NCBI GenBank assembly: GCA_016775335.1
Contig: JAEUGJ010000010.1
Location: 158,850-210,802, forward strand
Origin: Mogibacterium sp.
GTDB taxonomy: Bacteria; Bacillota; Clostridia; Peptostreptococcales; Anaerovoracaceae
Length of the DNA: 51,953 nt
Direction of reading: 5' to 3'
The notes beneath the pieces are model-generated. The model worked only from the letters and a program-made list of their open reading frames with translations. It was not told the origin of the DNA and made no database searches. Made by a program: the position numbers and the translations under genes. This document shows positions 26,385-34,041 of the stretch, in pieces (the stretch's first letter is position 1; every line of letters begins with the position of its first letter).

Positions 26385-26540
26385 TTATTCTTCCGAGAAC
26401 TGGTCTTTTCCGACGGAGCACAGAGGACATTCAAAATCCTCCGGAACGTCTTCCCACTTGGTGCCCGGTGCGATTCCTCCTTCCGGATAACCCTTCTCTT
26501 CATCGTATTCCCATCCGCATACATTGCATACGTACTTCAT
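26385..26540 (-). CDS. Rubredoxin
   Basis: A 51-aa electron carrier with one Fe(SCys)4 centre. CNVCGW (5-10) and CPLCSVGKDQF (38-48) give the four cysteine ligands, and the aromatic core (Y3, W10, Y12, W29, F36) is in place. AAGGAGG-type sequence precedes the ATG. It is the last gene of the perR operon and very likely donates electrons to the rubrerythrin encoded 21 bp upstream during peroxide reduction. Too short for many gene finders but unmistakable. Confidence 0.96.
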   Translation of the reverse strand: MKYVCNVCGWEYDEEKGYPEGGIAPGTKWEDVPEDFECPLCSVGKDQFSEE

Positions 26541-26561
26541 AATCGTACCTCCTTTTATCGA

Positions 26562-27104
26562 TTAATAATTCTCCGCATGAACTTCAAAATAGCTCTGCGG
26601 GTGATTGCATACCGGACATACCTCCGGCGCCTTGGTTCCTACCACGATATGACCGCAGTTCCGGCATTCCCATACCTTCACTTCGCTCTTTTCGAATACC
26701 TGAGAAGTCTCGATATTCTTCAGCAGCGCCCGGTATCTCTCTTCGTGGTGCTTCTCGATGGCCGCCACTGCGCGGAATTTCGCTGCCAGTTCCGGAAAAC
26801 CTTCCTCGTCCGCGGTCTTGGCAAAACCGTCGTACATGTCGGTCCATTCGTAATTCTCGCCGGCAGCGGCTGTCGCTAGATTGGCCGGAGTGTCGTTCAG
26901 TTCTGCCAATTCCTTGAACCACATCTTTGCGTGTTCCTTTTCGTTGTCCGCGGTTTTCAGGAAGAGGGCCGCCATCTGCTCATAGCCTTCCTTCTTCGCT
27001 ACCGATGCAAAATAGGTGTATTTGTTTCTCGCCTGAGATTCTCCGGAAAATGCTTCCTGCAGATTCTTTTCGGTCTGTGTTCCGGTGTACTTATTTTTAG
27101 CCAT
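26562..27104 (-). CDS. rbr: Rubrerythrin (NADH peroxidase component)
   Basis: A 180-aa cytoplasmic protein that reduces hydrogen peroxide in anaerobes. The N-terminal ferritin-like diiron domain (about 1-140) carries NLQEAFSGESQARNKY and EKEHAKMWFKEL, and the C-terminal rubredoxin domain carries CRNCGH and CPVCNHPQSYF. Start MAKNKYTGTQTEKNL is chosen because AAGGAGGAAG lies just upstream; the longer open frame has no support. It lies between perR and rubredoxin in one minus-strand operon, so PerR should control it. Confidence 0.95.
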   Translation of the reverse strand: MAKNKYTGTQTEKNLQEAFSGESQARNKYTYFASVAKKEGYEQMAALFLKTADNEKEHAKMWFKELAELNDTPANLATAAAGENYEWTDMYDGFAKTADEEGFPELAAKFRAVAAIEKHHEERYRALLKNIETSQVFEKSEVKVWECRNCGHIVVGTKAPEVCPVCNHPQSYFEVHAENY

Positions 27105-27129
27105 TTTCTTCCTCCTTGTTGAAATTGTG

Positions 27130-27513
27130 CTATTTCGTCCGGCAATCCGGGCAAATTCCTTTAAAAGAAATATCATAATCCAGAAATTCCATCCCCTGAG
27201 GCCCCCGAACCTTCGCCATCAAATCCGAAAGCACGTCCATCTTCACGTCGAAGACTTCGCCGCACCGGATGCACCGCACGTGGTAGTGATCCTTTAGCGT
27301 AAAATCAAATCGATCCGGGCCGTCCGGGATTTCCACCCGGCGAATCTCGCCTTCCTCCGCCAGAATCCCAAGATTCCGGTAGATGGTGCCTTTTCCGATG
27401 TTGGGGTGCGCCTTTCGAATGAATTCAAAAACTTCTTCTGCGGTAACATGACTCTTCATGGTGCGGATCGCCTCCAGCACCAAATTCCGTTGTATGGTAT
27501 TGCGTCGTTTCAT
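27130..27513 (-). CDS. perR: Fur-family peroxide regulator PerR
   Basis: A 127-aa DNA-binding regulator. The N-terminal winged helix runs to about 75. The metal ligands expected for PerR are present (His36, Asp70, His76, His78), with a structural zinc site of two CxxC pairs (C81/C84, C121/C124). Asp at the position where Fur usually has Glu favours PerR. It heads the operon with rubrerythrin and rubredoxin, so it probably represses these until peroxide oxidises it. Its promoter carries a perfect palindrome suited to autoregulation. AGGAGG precedes the ATG. Confidence 0.88.
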   Translation of the reverse strand: MKRRNTIQRNLVLEAIRTMKSHVTAEEVFEFIRKAHPNIGKGTIYRNLGILAEEGEIRRVEIPDGPDRFDFTLKDHYHVRCIRCGEVFDVKMDVLSDLMAKVRGPQGMEFLDYDISFKGICPDCRTK

Positions 27514-27544
27514 CGAGCCTCCTTATTAGGAATTATTCTTTATA

Positions 27545-27576
27545 AGTATAGTATACTAAAAACGTAAAGTTGTCAA
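27545..27576 (-). promoter_or_regulatory. perR promoter with palindromic operator
   Basis: On the minus strand: TTGACA (27571-27576), 17-bp spacer, TACTAT (27548-27553). The -10 lies within the perfect inverted repeat AGTATA-G-TATACT (27545-27557), in an AT-rich setting as in Per/Fur boxes. PerR binding is inferred. Confidence 0.7.
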
Positions 27577-27813
27577 GGCAAAAATAAATTATTTTCGTAC
27601 AGAATGTCCGAAGTCGGACTGAGGGGGCGGAGACATTACAAGTTTAAAAATACGGCAGTATAGTTTTTTGTCGGTGATTTCAGTCCTTTTTCTTCTAAGT
27701 ATATTGCGCTTAAAATTATTTCTGATAGTATGGAACCATGAAATTTCAGAAACATAAGAGCGCGCTCATCGTTGTTGCGAATCCAATATAGTTTTAGTAT
27801 TTGCCATTAAGAT
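27577..27813. other. AT-rich intergenic stretch with no gene
   Basis: Between the perR promoter and the promoter at 27814 I see no supported gene. It holds a small hairpin GTCCGA-AG-TCGGAC near 27607-27620 and one arm (27785-27793) of the inverted repeat AATATAGTT / AACTATATT, whose other arm (27822-27830) lies inside the promoter. Confidence 0.5.
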
Positions 27814-27842
27814 TTGACAGGAACTATATTTGATTTTAAAAT
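27814..27842 (+). promoter_or_regulatory. Strong promoter ahead of a broken ORF
   Basis: Consensus TTGACA (27814-27819), 17-bp spacer, TAAAAT (27837-27842), followed by AAGGAGAAAGGA and an ATG at 27859. An inverted repeat (27785-27793 / 27822-27830) overlaps the spacer. Confidence 0.75.
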
Positions 27843-27858
27843 AAGGAGAAAGGAATAG

Positions 27859-28112
27859 ATGAGTACGAGGTCGTTAAATCCCGAAATAATGTACGATGGG
27901 AGAGGGTTTATATGTTACTGGAAGATAAATTCAAAGCTTATTTCGCAGAAGGTCGTGCAGAAGGTCGCATAGATACCATCCTTGAAATGTTTGAATCCGG
28001 ATACCTTCCACTGGAAGTAGTCCTCAAAGAAACCGGGACTGCGACCGAAGCTGAACTGCAAGCTTTTGTGGAGGAACGAAAGAAGGCAGAAGAATGCCCC
28101 AATGCAGAATAA
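27859..28112 (+). pseudogene. Broken ORF with C-terminal tail of a Rpn/PD-(D/E)XK-type protein
   Basis: The promoter and ribosome-binding site point to the ATG at 27859, but that frame stops after 37 codons. In another frame, ATG 27912 opens 66 codons whose start (DKFKAYFAEGRAEGRIDTILEMFESG) and end (a TEAELQAFVEERKK helix) resemble the C-terminal tail of Rpn-family recombination-promoting nucleases or putative transposases. The nuclease core is absent. Likely a remnant after an internal deletion or frameshift; a real 66-aa protein cannot be excluded. A terminator follows at 28134. Confidence 0.5.
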
Positions 28113-28133
28113 TGGATAATATGGATAATTTGA

Positions 28134-28168
28134 AGAGCGGAATGGAGAGAGGCCATTCCGCTCTTTTT
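28134..28168 (+). terminator. Rho-independent terminator after the broken ORF
   Basis: AGAGCGGAATGG (28134-28145) / CCATTCCGCTCT (28153-28164) followed by TTTTAT. Confidence 0.85.
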
Positions 28169-28331
28169 ATATAAAGAAAACAAGTTCCGAAAAACGGAAC
28201 CTGTTCTCTCATGTGATAATATAATGAATGAAACTTAGGTTGGCAAAGGTACCAATAGTCCCATCACTATGCAAATGCAAGACCGGATGCTTCCGGCGAG
28301 GCGATATATGCTTTTTTATGGAAATCAATGA

Positions 28332-29279
28332 CTACAGCGAGTCTGCAATCTTGATGTTGGCGCGGATGGCGTTGCAGCTGTCGTTGAACTTGTCCAGTTC
28401 TTCCTGCGTCAGCGGGAATTCCACGACGCGCTCCACGCCGTCTTTGCCGATGATGCACGGAACGCCGGCGTAGACGTCGCGCTGGCCGTACTCGCCGTTC
28501 AACTCGGTGCTGGCCGGCATGAGAATCTTCTCATCGTGCAGAATTGCTTTTACCATGCGTGCGGCGGTGGTGGAAACGGAGTATTCGGTGGCATGTTTCC
28601 AGCTGAAGGTGACCCAGCCGCCGTGGCGACCCAGCTGCTCTACTTCCGGTCGGTCGAAATCCCAGCGAGGGTCTTGTTTCGCCATCTCATCGATGGACAG
28701 GCCATTGACGGTGACACAGGACCAGGCAGCAAACATGGAATTGCCGTGTTCGCCGAACATGAAGGCCTGAATGGAATTTGGATCCACGTTGGTCTTTTTT
28801 ACAATCTGGGTAACCAGTCGGGCGGAATCCAGTCCGGTGCCGGTGCCCAGCACGCGGCCCTTTGGGAGGCCAAGGCCTTTGGCAATCTCTCGGGTAACGA
28901 CGTCACATGGGTTGCTGATGTTGAGAACTACGCCGTCGAAACCGGCTTTGCGAACGCGGTCCACCCAGGTGTGAACGGCGGGAATCGTGAACTTCAGCTC
29001 TCTGGACCGATCGTCGGATCCCAAGAGCAACTCAATGTGCCCGGCACTGTTAACGATTAAATCGCAATCGGCCAAATCCTCATATTCTCCGATGGACACT
29101 CTGGTGCGATGCGGCATATGAGGAAGCGCATCCAGCAAATCCTGATATTCACTCTCCACTCTGGCGGTGTCCGTGTCCGCCAGCACCAGCTCGTCCACGA
29201 TGCCCTGAATTGCCAAGCTGTACGCAACATGAGCTCCTACGTGACCGACACCGATGATTCCTACTTTTCGATTATTCAT
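28332..29279 (-). CDS. L-2-hydroxyisocaproate dehydrogenase-like (lactate dehydrogenase family)
   Basis: A 315-aa NAD-dependent 2-hydroxyacid dehydrogenase of the L-lactate/malate family. It has the Rossmann motif GVGHVGAHVAYSLA, SNPCDVVT, and the catalytic His in GEHGNSMF. The substrate loop region reads GHIELLLGSDDRSRELKFT rather than the QKPGETR of true lactate dehydrogenases, as in Lactobacillus L-HicDH. It would reduce branched-chain or aromatic 2-oxo acids to hydroxy acids, a reductive sink in amino-acid fermentation. AAGGAG fixes the start at 29279; the longer open frame is not supported. It is transcribed alone. Confidence 0.85.
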   Translation of the reverse strand: MNNRKVGIIGVGHVGAHVAYSLAIQGIVDELVLADTDTARVESEYQDLLDALPHMPHRTRVSIGEYEDLADCDLIVNSAGHIELLLGSDDRSRELKFTIPAVHTWVDRVRKAGFDGVVLNISNPCDVVTREIAKGLGLPKGRVLGTGTGLDSARLVTQIVKKTNVDPNSIQAFMFGEHGNSMFAAWSCVTVNGLSIDEMAKQDPRWDFDRPEVEQLGRHGGWVTFSWKHATEYSVSTTAARMVKAILHDEKILMPASTELNGEYGQRDVYAGVPCIIGKDGVERVVEFPLTQEELDKFNDSCNAIRANIKIADSL

Positions 29280-29393
29280 TTCCTTATCTCCTTCTATCCC
29301 TGTTATATATATCCCTTTGAACCCGCGGAGGAGTTCACACCCTTCAGATGATCTGCGATCCCTTCGGGCTGTTCGATTGTTTTGATAAACTAT

Positions 29394-29421
29394 ATTATAC
29401 TCAAGAATTTGTGGAATGCAA
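29394..29421 (-). promoter_or_regulatory. Promoter of the hydroxyisocaproate dehydrogenase gene
   Basis: Minus strand: TTGCAT (29416-29421), 16-bp spacer, TATAAT (29394-29399). The transcript would have a leader of about 105 nt. Confidence 0.6.
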
Positions 29422-29523
29422 TAAAAAATAAGCCGTGCACACAAAATAGAACAAATTATTTGTGCGAACGTACAAATATATGCGACATCCCCGGGCAGCC
29501 GGAAGCCGCGCGCCGACAAAAAA

Positions 29524-29579
29524 GCAAAAAAAGCTGCGGCCCGGTCGGGAATCCAATCTTCCCTTCCGAAGCCGCAGCC
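29524..29579 (-). terminator. Terminator of the tautomerase gene
   Basis: On the minus strand GCTGCGGC (29578-29571) pairs with GCCGCAGC (29540-29533) around a 30-nt loop, followed by TTTTTTTGC. Just upstream on this strand, 29600-29643 holds two copies of an AAGCCGCC..AGCCGAC motif. Confidence 0.75.
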
Positions 29580-29636
29580 ATTTCGCATCATTTCCGTTTG
29601 AAGCCGCCAAGCCGACAATTTAAAGCCGCCAGCCGA

Positions 29637-29858
29637 CTATTTTACCTTGTACATCTCGCCGGAGTAAATCTTATCTTCCGGAATCTTCTCCCCAACATCC
29701 CGGTTCCAATCTTCCGGTGCAACATCCTCAACGGATACGGAGAGTGCTTCCGCCGGGCAGCCCAGCGCTTCCTGTGCGCACTGCAGCAGCTTGTCCGCAA
29801 GATCCTTCTTCTTCTCATCGTCCCGTCCCGGGAACATCTTTACATTAATATGTGGCAT
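29637..29858 (-). CDS. Tautomerase-superfamily protein (4-oxalocrotonate tautomerase-like)
   Basis: A 73-aa small subunit with Pro2 right after the initiator Met (MPHINVKMFPGR), the catalytic base of this family once Met is removed. It has the usual beta-alpha-beta pattern and a C-terminal GEMYKVK. Members form hexamers or trimers and isomerise unsaturated keto acids; the substrate here is unknown. AAGGAAGGGAGG precedes the ATG. It is divergent from the fatty-acid operon with its own promoter. Confidence 0.85.
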   Translation of the reverse strand: MPHINVKMFPGRDDEKKKDLADKLLQCAQEALGCPAEALSVSVEDVAPEDWNRDVGEKIPEDKIYSGEMYKVK

Positions 29859-29892
29859 GGTGTGCCTCCCTTCCTTAATTTAACCTATCACC

Positions 29893-29921
29893 AGTATGTC
29901 CGCAAAACCCGGTTCTGTCAA
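29893..29921 (-). promoter_or_regulatory. Promoter of the tautomerase gene
   Basis: Minus strand: consensus TTGACA (29916-29921), 17-bp spacer, CATACT (29893-29898), 35 bp ahead of the ATG. Confidence 0.65.
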
Positions 29922-30039
29922 TCGGATTTTTCCGTTGAGCCACGCCAACAGGCCCGGCTTTCCGCAATTGAGAATCTCTATCCGATACTTTTTTATTAAA
30001 AAAATTTAACTATATGAAGGATTCTTCACATAACTCGTA

Positions 30040-30068
30040 TTGACACCGGCGGGAACCGGGTGTATTAT
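30040..30068 (+). promoter_or_regulatory. Main promoter of the fatty-acid biosynthesis operon
   Basis: TTGACA (30040-30045), 17-bp spacer, TATTAT (30063-30068): close to consensus. The transcript would have an AT-rich leader of about 110 nt. Confidence 0.85.
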
Positions 30069-30082
30069 ATTCAAGAATTTTA

Positions 30083-30126
30083 GTTAAAATATTTTATTTA
30101 AATTTCTTTACAAAAAATATTTTAAC
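30083..30126 (+). promoter_or_regulatory. Inverted repeat in the fatty-acid operon leader, candidate operator
   Basis: GTTAAAATATTTT (30083-30095) and its perfect complement AAAATATTTTAAC (30114-30126). The left arm also lies in the palindrome TAAAATATTTTA (30085-30096). Position just downstream of the -10 suits repressor binding; the MarR-type regulator encoded at the end of the operon is the natural candidate, by inference only. Confidence 0.55.
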
Positions 30127-30187
30127 CAACAAACATACCGAAAAAAATATTTCCAAATTAAAACCAAACGAAGAAGGAGAAAAGAAA

Positions 30188-30415
30188 ATGACATTTGACA
30201 GAGTAAAAGAAGTGATGATAGACACCCTGAGCTGTGACGAGGACAAGATCACACCGGAAGCATCCATCGCAGAGGATCTGAAGATCGACTCCCTGGATGC
30301 CGTAGAGCTGGTAATGGCACTGGAAGACGAGTTCGGCGTGAAGATTCCGGACACCGAACTTCCGAACATGAAGCTGGTCAGTGACGTTGTTGCTTGCGTT
30401 GAGAAATATCAGTAG
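30188..30415 (+). CDS. acpP: Acyl carrier protein
   Basis: A 75-aa acidic helical carrier with the 4'-phosphopantetheine attachment site Ser35 in KIDSLDAVEL. It shuttles growing acyl chains between the Fab enzymes encoded downstream. AGAAGGAGA precedes the ATG. First gene of a 13-gene operon. Confidence 0.96.
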   Translation: MTFDRVKEVMIDTLSCDEDKITPEASIAEDLKIDSLDAVELVMALEDEFGVKIPDTELPNMKLVSDVVACVEKYQ

Positions 30416-30422
30416 GTGAACT

Positions 30423-30935
30423 ATGGACAGTCAGAAAATCGTCAAGGATCTTCTGAACGAATTCAAGGAATCGGATTTGACGGAATTTGAAATGGAGACC
30501 GCGGAACTGCGGCTTCGGTTCGGTCGAGGCGTGAATGCCGGAAGCGGAATGGCATCCGGCAATACCGCTGCACCGGCAGCAAGTTTCGAAGGCGCAGCAA
30601 GCGCTCCGGAGGCCGCAAAGGAAAGCGCACCGGCAGCAACCGCCGAAGGCACCGCAAACATCGAAAGCGCGCCGGCGGCAGCGGCCGACGATAATCTGGA
30701 GCCGGTAAAAGCACCGCTGGTGGGAACCTTCTATGCGGCCCCATCTCCGGACGCCGATCCTTTTGTTCAGGAGGGCCAGAAGGTGTCGAAGGGAGAAACC
30801 CTGTGCATCTTGGAGGCCATGAAAATGATGAACGAATTAACCGCACCTTATGATTTAATCGTTCGCCGCATTCTGGGCGTGAACGGAGAGATGGCGGAAT
30901 ACAATCAGGTGCTTTTCGAGGTTGAGAAATGTTAA
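30423..30935 (+). CDS. accB: Acetyl-CoA carboxylase biotin carboxyl carrier protein
   Basis: A 170-aa protein with an N-terminal helix (about 1-37), an Ala/Pro/Glu-rich flexible linker (about 38-95), and a C-terminal biotinyl domain with the biotin lysine in CILEAMKMMNEL. It carries carboxybiotin between AccC and AccDA. It starts 7 bp after acpP and overlaps accC. Confidence 0.96.
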   Translation: MDSQKIVKDLLNEFKESDLTEFEMETAELRLRFGRGVNAGSGMASGNTAAPAASFEGAASAPEAAKESAPAATAEGTANIESAPAAAADDNLEPVKAPLVGTFYAAPSPDADPFVQEGQKVSKGETLCILEAMKMMNELTAPYDLIVRRILGVNGEMAEYNQVLFEVEKC

Positions 30936-32311
30936 AGAAAATTCTTGTGGCAAACCGAGGAGAAATCGCGGTGCGCATTATCCGGGAATGTCAGGACTGC
31001 GGAATTCCTTCAGTAGCGGTGTTCTCCGAAGCGGACCGGAATTCCCTTCACACCTTGATTGCGGATGAAGCGGTTTGCATCGGTCCGGGGAATGCCTCCG
31101 GAAGTTATCTGAATATGGACAATATCCTGCAGGCGGCCCTGTCCACCGGATGCGACGGTATCCATCCCGGGTTCGGCTTGCTGTCGGAGAACGCGGAGTT
31201 CGCCCGGAAGTGCCAAGAGAACGACATCAAGTTCATCGGTCCGGACGGGGACACCATCTCCAAGATGGGGGACAAATCCACCGCTCGTCAGATGATGATG
31301 AAAGCCGGCGTTCCGGTGGTGCCCGGTTCGGACGGCGCCGTGAAGACGCCGGAAGAAGCCCTGAAGGTGGCGGAACGCATCGGGTATCCGGTACTGGTAA
31401 AAGCATCCGCCGGCGGCGGCGGCCGCGGCATGCGGAGAGCCGACTCTCCGGAAGAACTGCCCACCGCGATGGAACAGGCGGGAATGGAAGCGGCAGCGGC
31501 CTTCGGCGACGGCACCGTGTACCTGGAGAAGCTGATTGTCAACCCGCGGCACATCGAAGTGCAGGTTCTGGGAGATCAGCACCACAACGTGATTCACCTG
31601 GGAGAGCGGAACTGCTCCATCCAGCGGCGGAATCAGAAAATGCTGGAAGAAGCTCCGGCCTTCGGCCTTCAGGAGAGCACCCGGAAAACCCTGTGCGAGG
31701 CAGCGGTTGCGGCGGCAAAAGCCTGCGATTACGAAGGCGCCGGCACAGTGGAATTCGTCATGGACGACCGGGAGAATTTTTATTTTATCGAAATGAACAC
31801 CCGAATTCAGGTGGAGCACCCGGTAACGGAAATGGTGACGGGAATCAACATCGTGGCGGAGCAGCTGCGGATTGCCTCCGGCGCACCCCTTCGGTACACC
31901 CAGGATGAGGTTCAGGTGAAGGGGCATGCCATCGAATGCCGAATCTGCTGCGAGGATCCGCTGAATGATTTCGCTCCGTGCCCGGGAAAAGTGGACTTCG
32001 TGCACTTCCCGTCGGGTTTCGGAACCCGGGTGGAGAGCGCCTTATATAGCGGTGCGGAAATCAGCCCGTACTACGATTCCATGGTAGCCAAGGTCATCGT
32101 AAAGGGAGAGAACCGAATCGGTGCGGTGCGCCGCATGAGAAGAGTGCTGGGCGAGACCATCATCCGTGGCCCGAAAACCACCCAGCCGTTGCAGCAGATG
32201 ATCCTCTACAACCGGAAATTCCTTCGGGGAAATTACAACACCGGTTTCATCGGAGAGGAGCTGCCGGAGCTGACGGAAATGATTCAGACGGCAGGAATGA
32301 TAAAGGAGTAA
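30929..32311 (+). CDS. accC: Acetyl-CoA carboxylase biotin carboxylase subunit
   Basis: A 460-aa ATP-grasp enzyme that carboxylates biotin on AccB using bicarbonate and ATP. It has the N-terminal LVANRGEIAVRI, the ATP-binding loop KASAGGGGRGMR, and EMNTRIQVEHPVTEMVTG with catalytic Glu and Arg residues. Full length for the family. Its ATG lies inside the end of accB. Confidence 0.97.
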   Translation: MLKKILVANRGEIAVRIIRECQDCGIPSVAVFSEADRNSLHTLIADEAVCIGPGNASGSYLNMDNILQAALSTGCDGIHPGFGLLSENAEFARKCQENDIKFIGPDGDTISKMGDKSTARQMMMKAGVPVVPGSDGAVKTPEEALKVAERIGYPVLVKASAGGGGRGMRRADSPEELPTAMEQAGMEAAAAFGDGTVYLEKLIVNPRHIEVQVLGDQHHNVIHLGERNCSIQRRNQKMLEEAPAFGLQESTRKTLCEAAVAAAKACDYEGAGTVEFVMDDRENFYFIEMNTRIQVEHPVTEMVTGINIVAEQLRIASGAPLRYTQDEVQVKGHAIECRICCEDPLNDFAPCPGKVDFVHFPSGFGTRVESALYSGAEISPYYDSMVAKVIVKGENRIGAVRRMRRVLGETIIRGPKTTQPLQQMILYNRKFLRGNYNTGFIGEELPELTEMIQTAGMIKE

Positions 32312-32314
32312 AGA

Positions 32315-33169
32315 ATGAATCCGTTTCAGGAACGAAAGGGCGTAATGAAAGCCATTCACCGGCTGGCCCACGCCAAAGAGCCGGCGGCCAAGATTCGCCG
32401 GGACAAAGAACCGGTGGAATGCCGGGCCTGCGGTGAAACCGGCATGCGGGAGGAATGGCGGGACAACCTGTATATTTGCCCCCACTGCGGAAACCACCGG
32501 GGGATGACGGCCGCCTCGCGGATTCGCATCACCGCGGATCCCGGAACCTTTCGGGAATTCGGCCGCAGCATTCGAGGCGGCAATCCCCTGGGATTCCCCG
32601 GATATACCGAGAAGATTCAGGGAATGCGGGATAAAACAAATCTCAACGATGCGGTGGTGACCGGAACGGCAAAGATTCACGGCCGGCGCACCGTGCTGGT
32701 CGTGATGGACAACCGATTCATGATGGGCAGCATGGGCATGGCCGTGGGAGAGAAAGTCACCCGCGCCTTTGAATATGCCACCAAGAAAAAACTGCCGGTT
32801 ATCGTGTTCTCCACTTCAGGAGGCGCCCGGATGCAGGAAGGCATGATGTCCCTGCTGCAGATGGCGAAGACCTCCGCGGCGGTGGCCAAGCACGACGAAG
32901 CGGGACTGCTGTACGTATCGGTTATGACCCATCCGACTACCGGCGGCGTTACGGCAAGCTTTGCGATGCTGGGAGATATCCAGCTGGCGGAGCCGGATGC
33001 CCTGATTGGTTTTGCGGGTCCCCGGGTCATCGAGCAGACCATCGGAGAGAAGCTTCCAAAAGGCTTTCAGCGAGCTCAGTTCCAGTACGACCACGGATTC
33101 CTGGATCAAATCGTGGATCGCCGCGAAATGCGGGATACCCTGGGCCGAATCCTGGAGCTGCACGCGTAG
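32315..33169 (+). CDS. accD: Acetyl-CoA carboxylase carboxyltransferase beta subunit
   Basis: A 284-aa carboxyltransferase subunit with an N-terminal zinc ribbon (CRACGE...CPHCG, about residues 33-56), then the crotonase-type fold with FSTSGGARMQEG and HPTTGGVTASFA. It joins AccA to transfer CO2 from biotin to acetyl-CoA. AAAGGAG precedes the ATG 3 bp after accC. Confidence 0.96.
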   Translation: MNPFQERKGVMKAIHRLAHAKEPAAKIRRDKEPVECRACGETGMREEWRDNLYICPHCGNHRGMTAASRIRITADPGTFREFGRSIRGGNPLGFPGYTEKIQGMRDKTNLNDAVVTGTAKIHGRRTVLVVMDNRFMMGSMGMAVGEKVTRAFEYATKKKLPVIVFSTSGGARMQEGMMSLLQMAKTSAAVAKHDEAGLLYVSVMTHPTTGGVTASFAMLGDIQLAEPDALIGFAGPRVIEQTIGEKLPKGFQRAQFQYDHGFLDQIVDRREMRDTLGRILELHA

Positions 33170-33187
33170 GTGATGGAAGGAGCAGCA

Positions 33188-34039
33188 ATGATAATGAATA
33201 TAACGGAACGGCGGCCGGCGGACCGGGTGCGGATTGCCCGGATGGAATCCCGGCCGACCACGAAAGAATATATAGAAGCGATGATTGAGGATTTCCTTCC
33301 CTTGGGCGGAGATCGGGCCTACTCGGAGGACGAGGCGATTATCGGGGGCATCGGAAGCTTTCACGGAATTCCGGTGACGGTAATCGGCCACCAGAAGGGC
33401 CGCTCCCTGGAGGAAAACCTGAAAAGAAGATTCGGCATGCCCAACCCGGACGGATACCGGAAGGCCCTTCGCCTGATGAAGCAGGCGGAGAAATTCCACC
33501 GGCCGATTATCACCTTTGTGGATACCCCGGGGGCATATCCGGGAAAGGAAGCGGAGGAACGAGGCCAGGGCAGTGCCATAGCGGAATGTCTGAAGACCTT
33601 GTCCCGGGTGTCTGTGCCGGTAATCTCTGTTTTCATCGGCGAAGGCGGAAGCGGCGGCGCGCTGGCCATCGGTATCTGCGATCGGATGATTATGCTGGAG
33701 AACGCCATCTATTCCATCCTGTCGCCGGAGGGTTTTGCCAGCATCCTGTGGAAGGACGGAACCCGGTGGGAGGAGGCCAGCGAGGTGATGCGCCTCACCG
33801 CACCGGATTTGAAGAAGATGAACGTGTGCGACGTCATCGTGCCGGAACCGGGAGAGGGCGCTCATGAGCAGCGGCCATTCGTTTTCGCGGAAGTGGAGAA
33901 GGAAGTGGCGCAGGCCCTGACAGAGCTTCAGCGGATTCGCCGAAAGGATATTGCGGAACTTCGGTATCGGAGACTCCGGAATGTGGGGCGGGAGCTCCTT
34001 CGGGAGAACCCGTGGAATTCAGGAGAAGAACAGGAGTAA
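33188..34039 (+). CDS. accA: Acetyl-CoA carboxylase carboxyltransferase alpha subunit
   Basis: A 283-aa subunit with FVDTPGAYPGKEAEERGQG and FIGEGGSGGALAIG, the CoA and carboxybiotin site motifs. ATG 33188 is preferred to a GTG at 33170 because GGAAGGA sits 6 bp before it. The N-terminal helical extension of many AccA proteins is short here. Confidence 0.94.
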   Translation: MIMNITERRPADRVRIARMESRPTTKEYIEAMIEDFLPLGGDRAYSEDEAIIGGIGSFHGIPVTVIGHQKGRSLEENLKRRFGMPNPDGYRKALRLMKQAEKFHRPIITFVDTPGAYPGKEAEERGQGSAIAECLKTLSRVSVPVISVFIGEGGSGGALAIGICDRMIMLENAIYSILSPEGFASILWKDGTRWEEASEVMRLTAPDLKKMNVCDVIVPEPGEGAHEQRPFVFAEVEKEVAQALTELQRIRRKDIAELRYRRLRNVGRELLRENPWNSGEEQE

Positions 34040-34041
34040 TT

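Noticed and set aside
28336..29276. Forward open frames opposite the hydroxyisocaproate dehydrogenase gene
   Set aside because: The minus strand carries the recognisable NAD and His motifs; forward frames have no recognisable features.
30083..30126. FapR operator
   Set aside because: The sequence does not match the TTAGTACC-type FapR consensus and no FapR gene is present; the MarR-type gene in the operon is a better partner.
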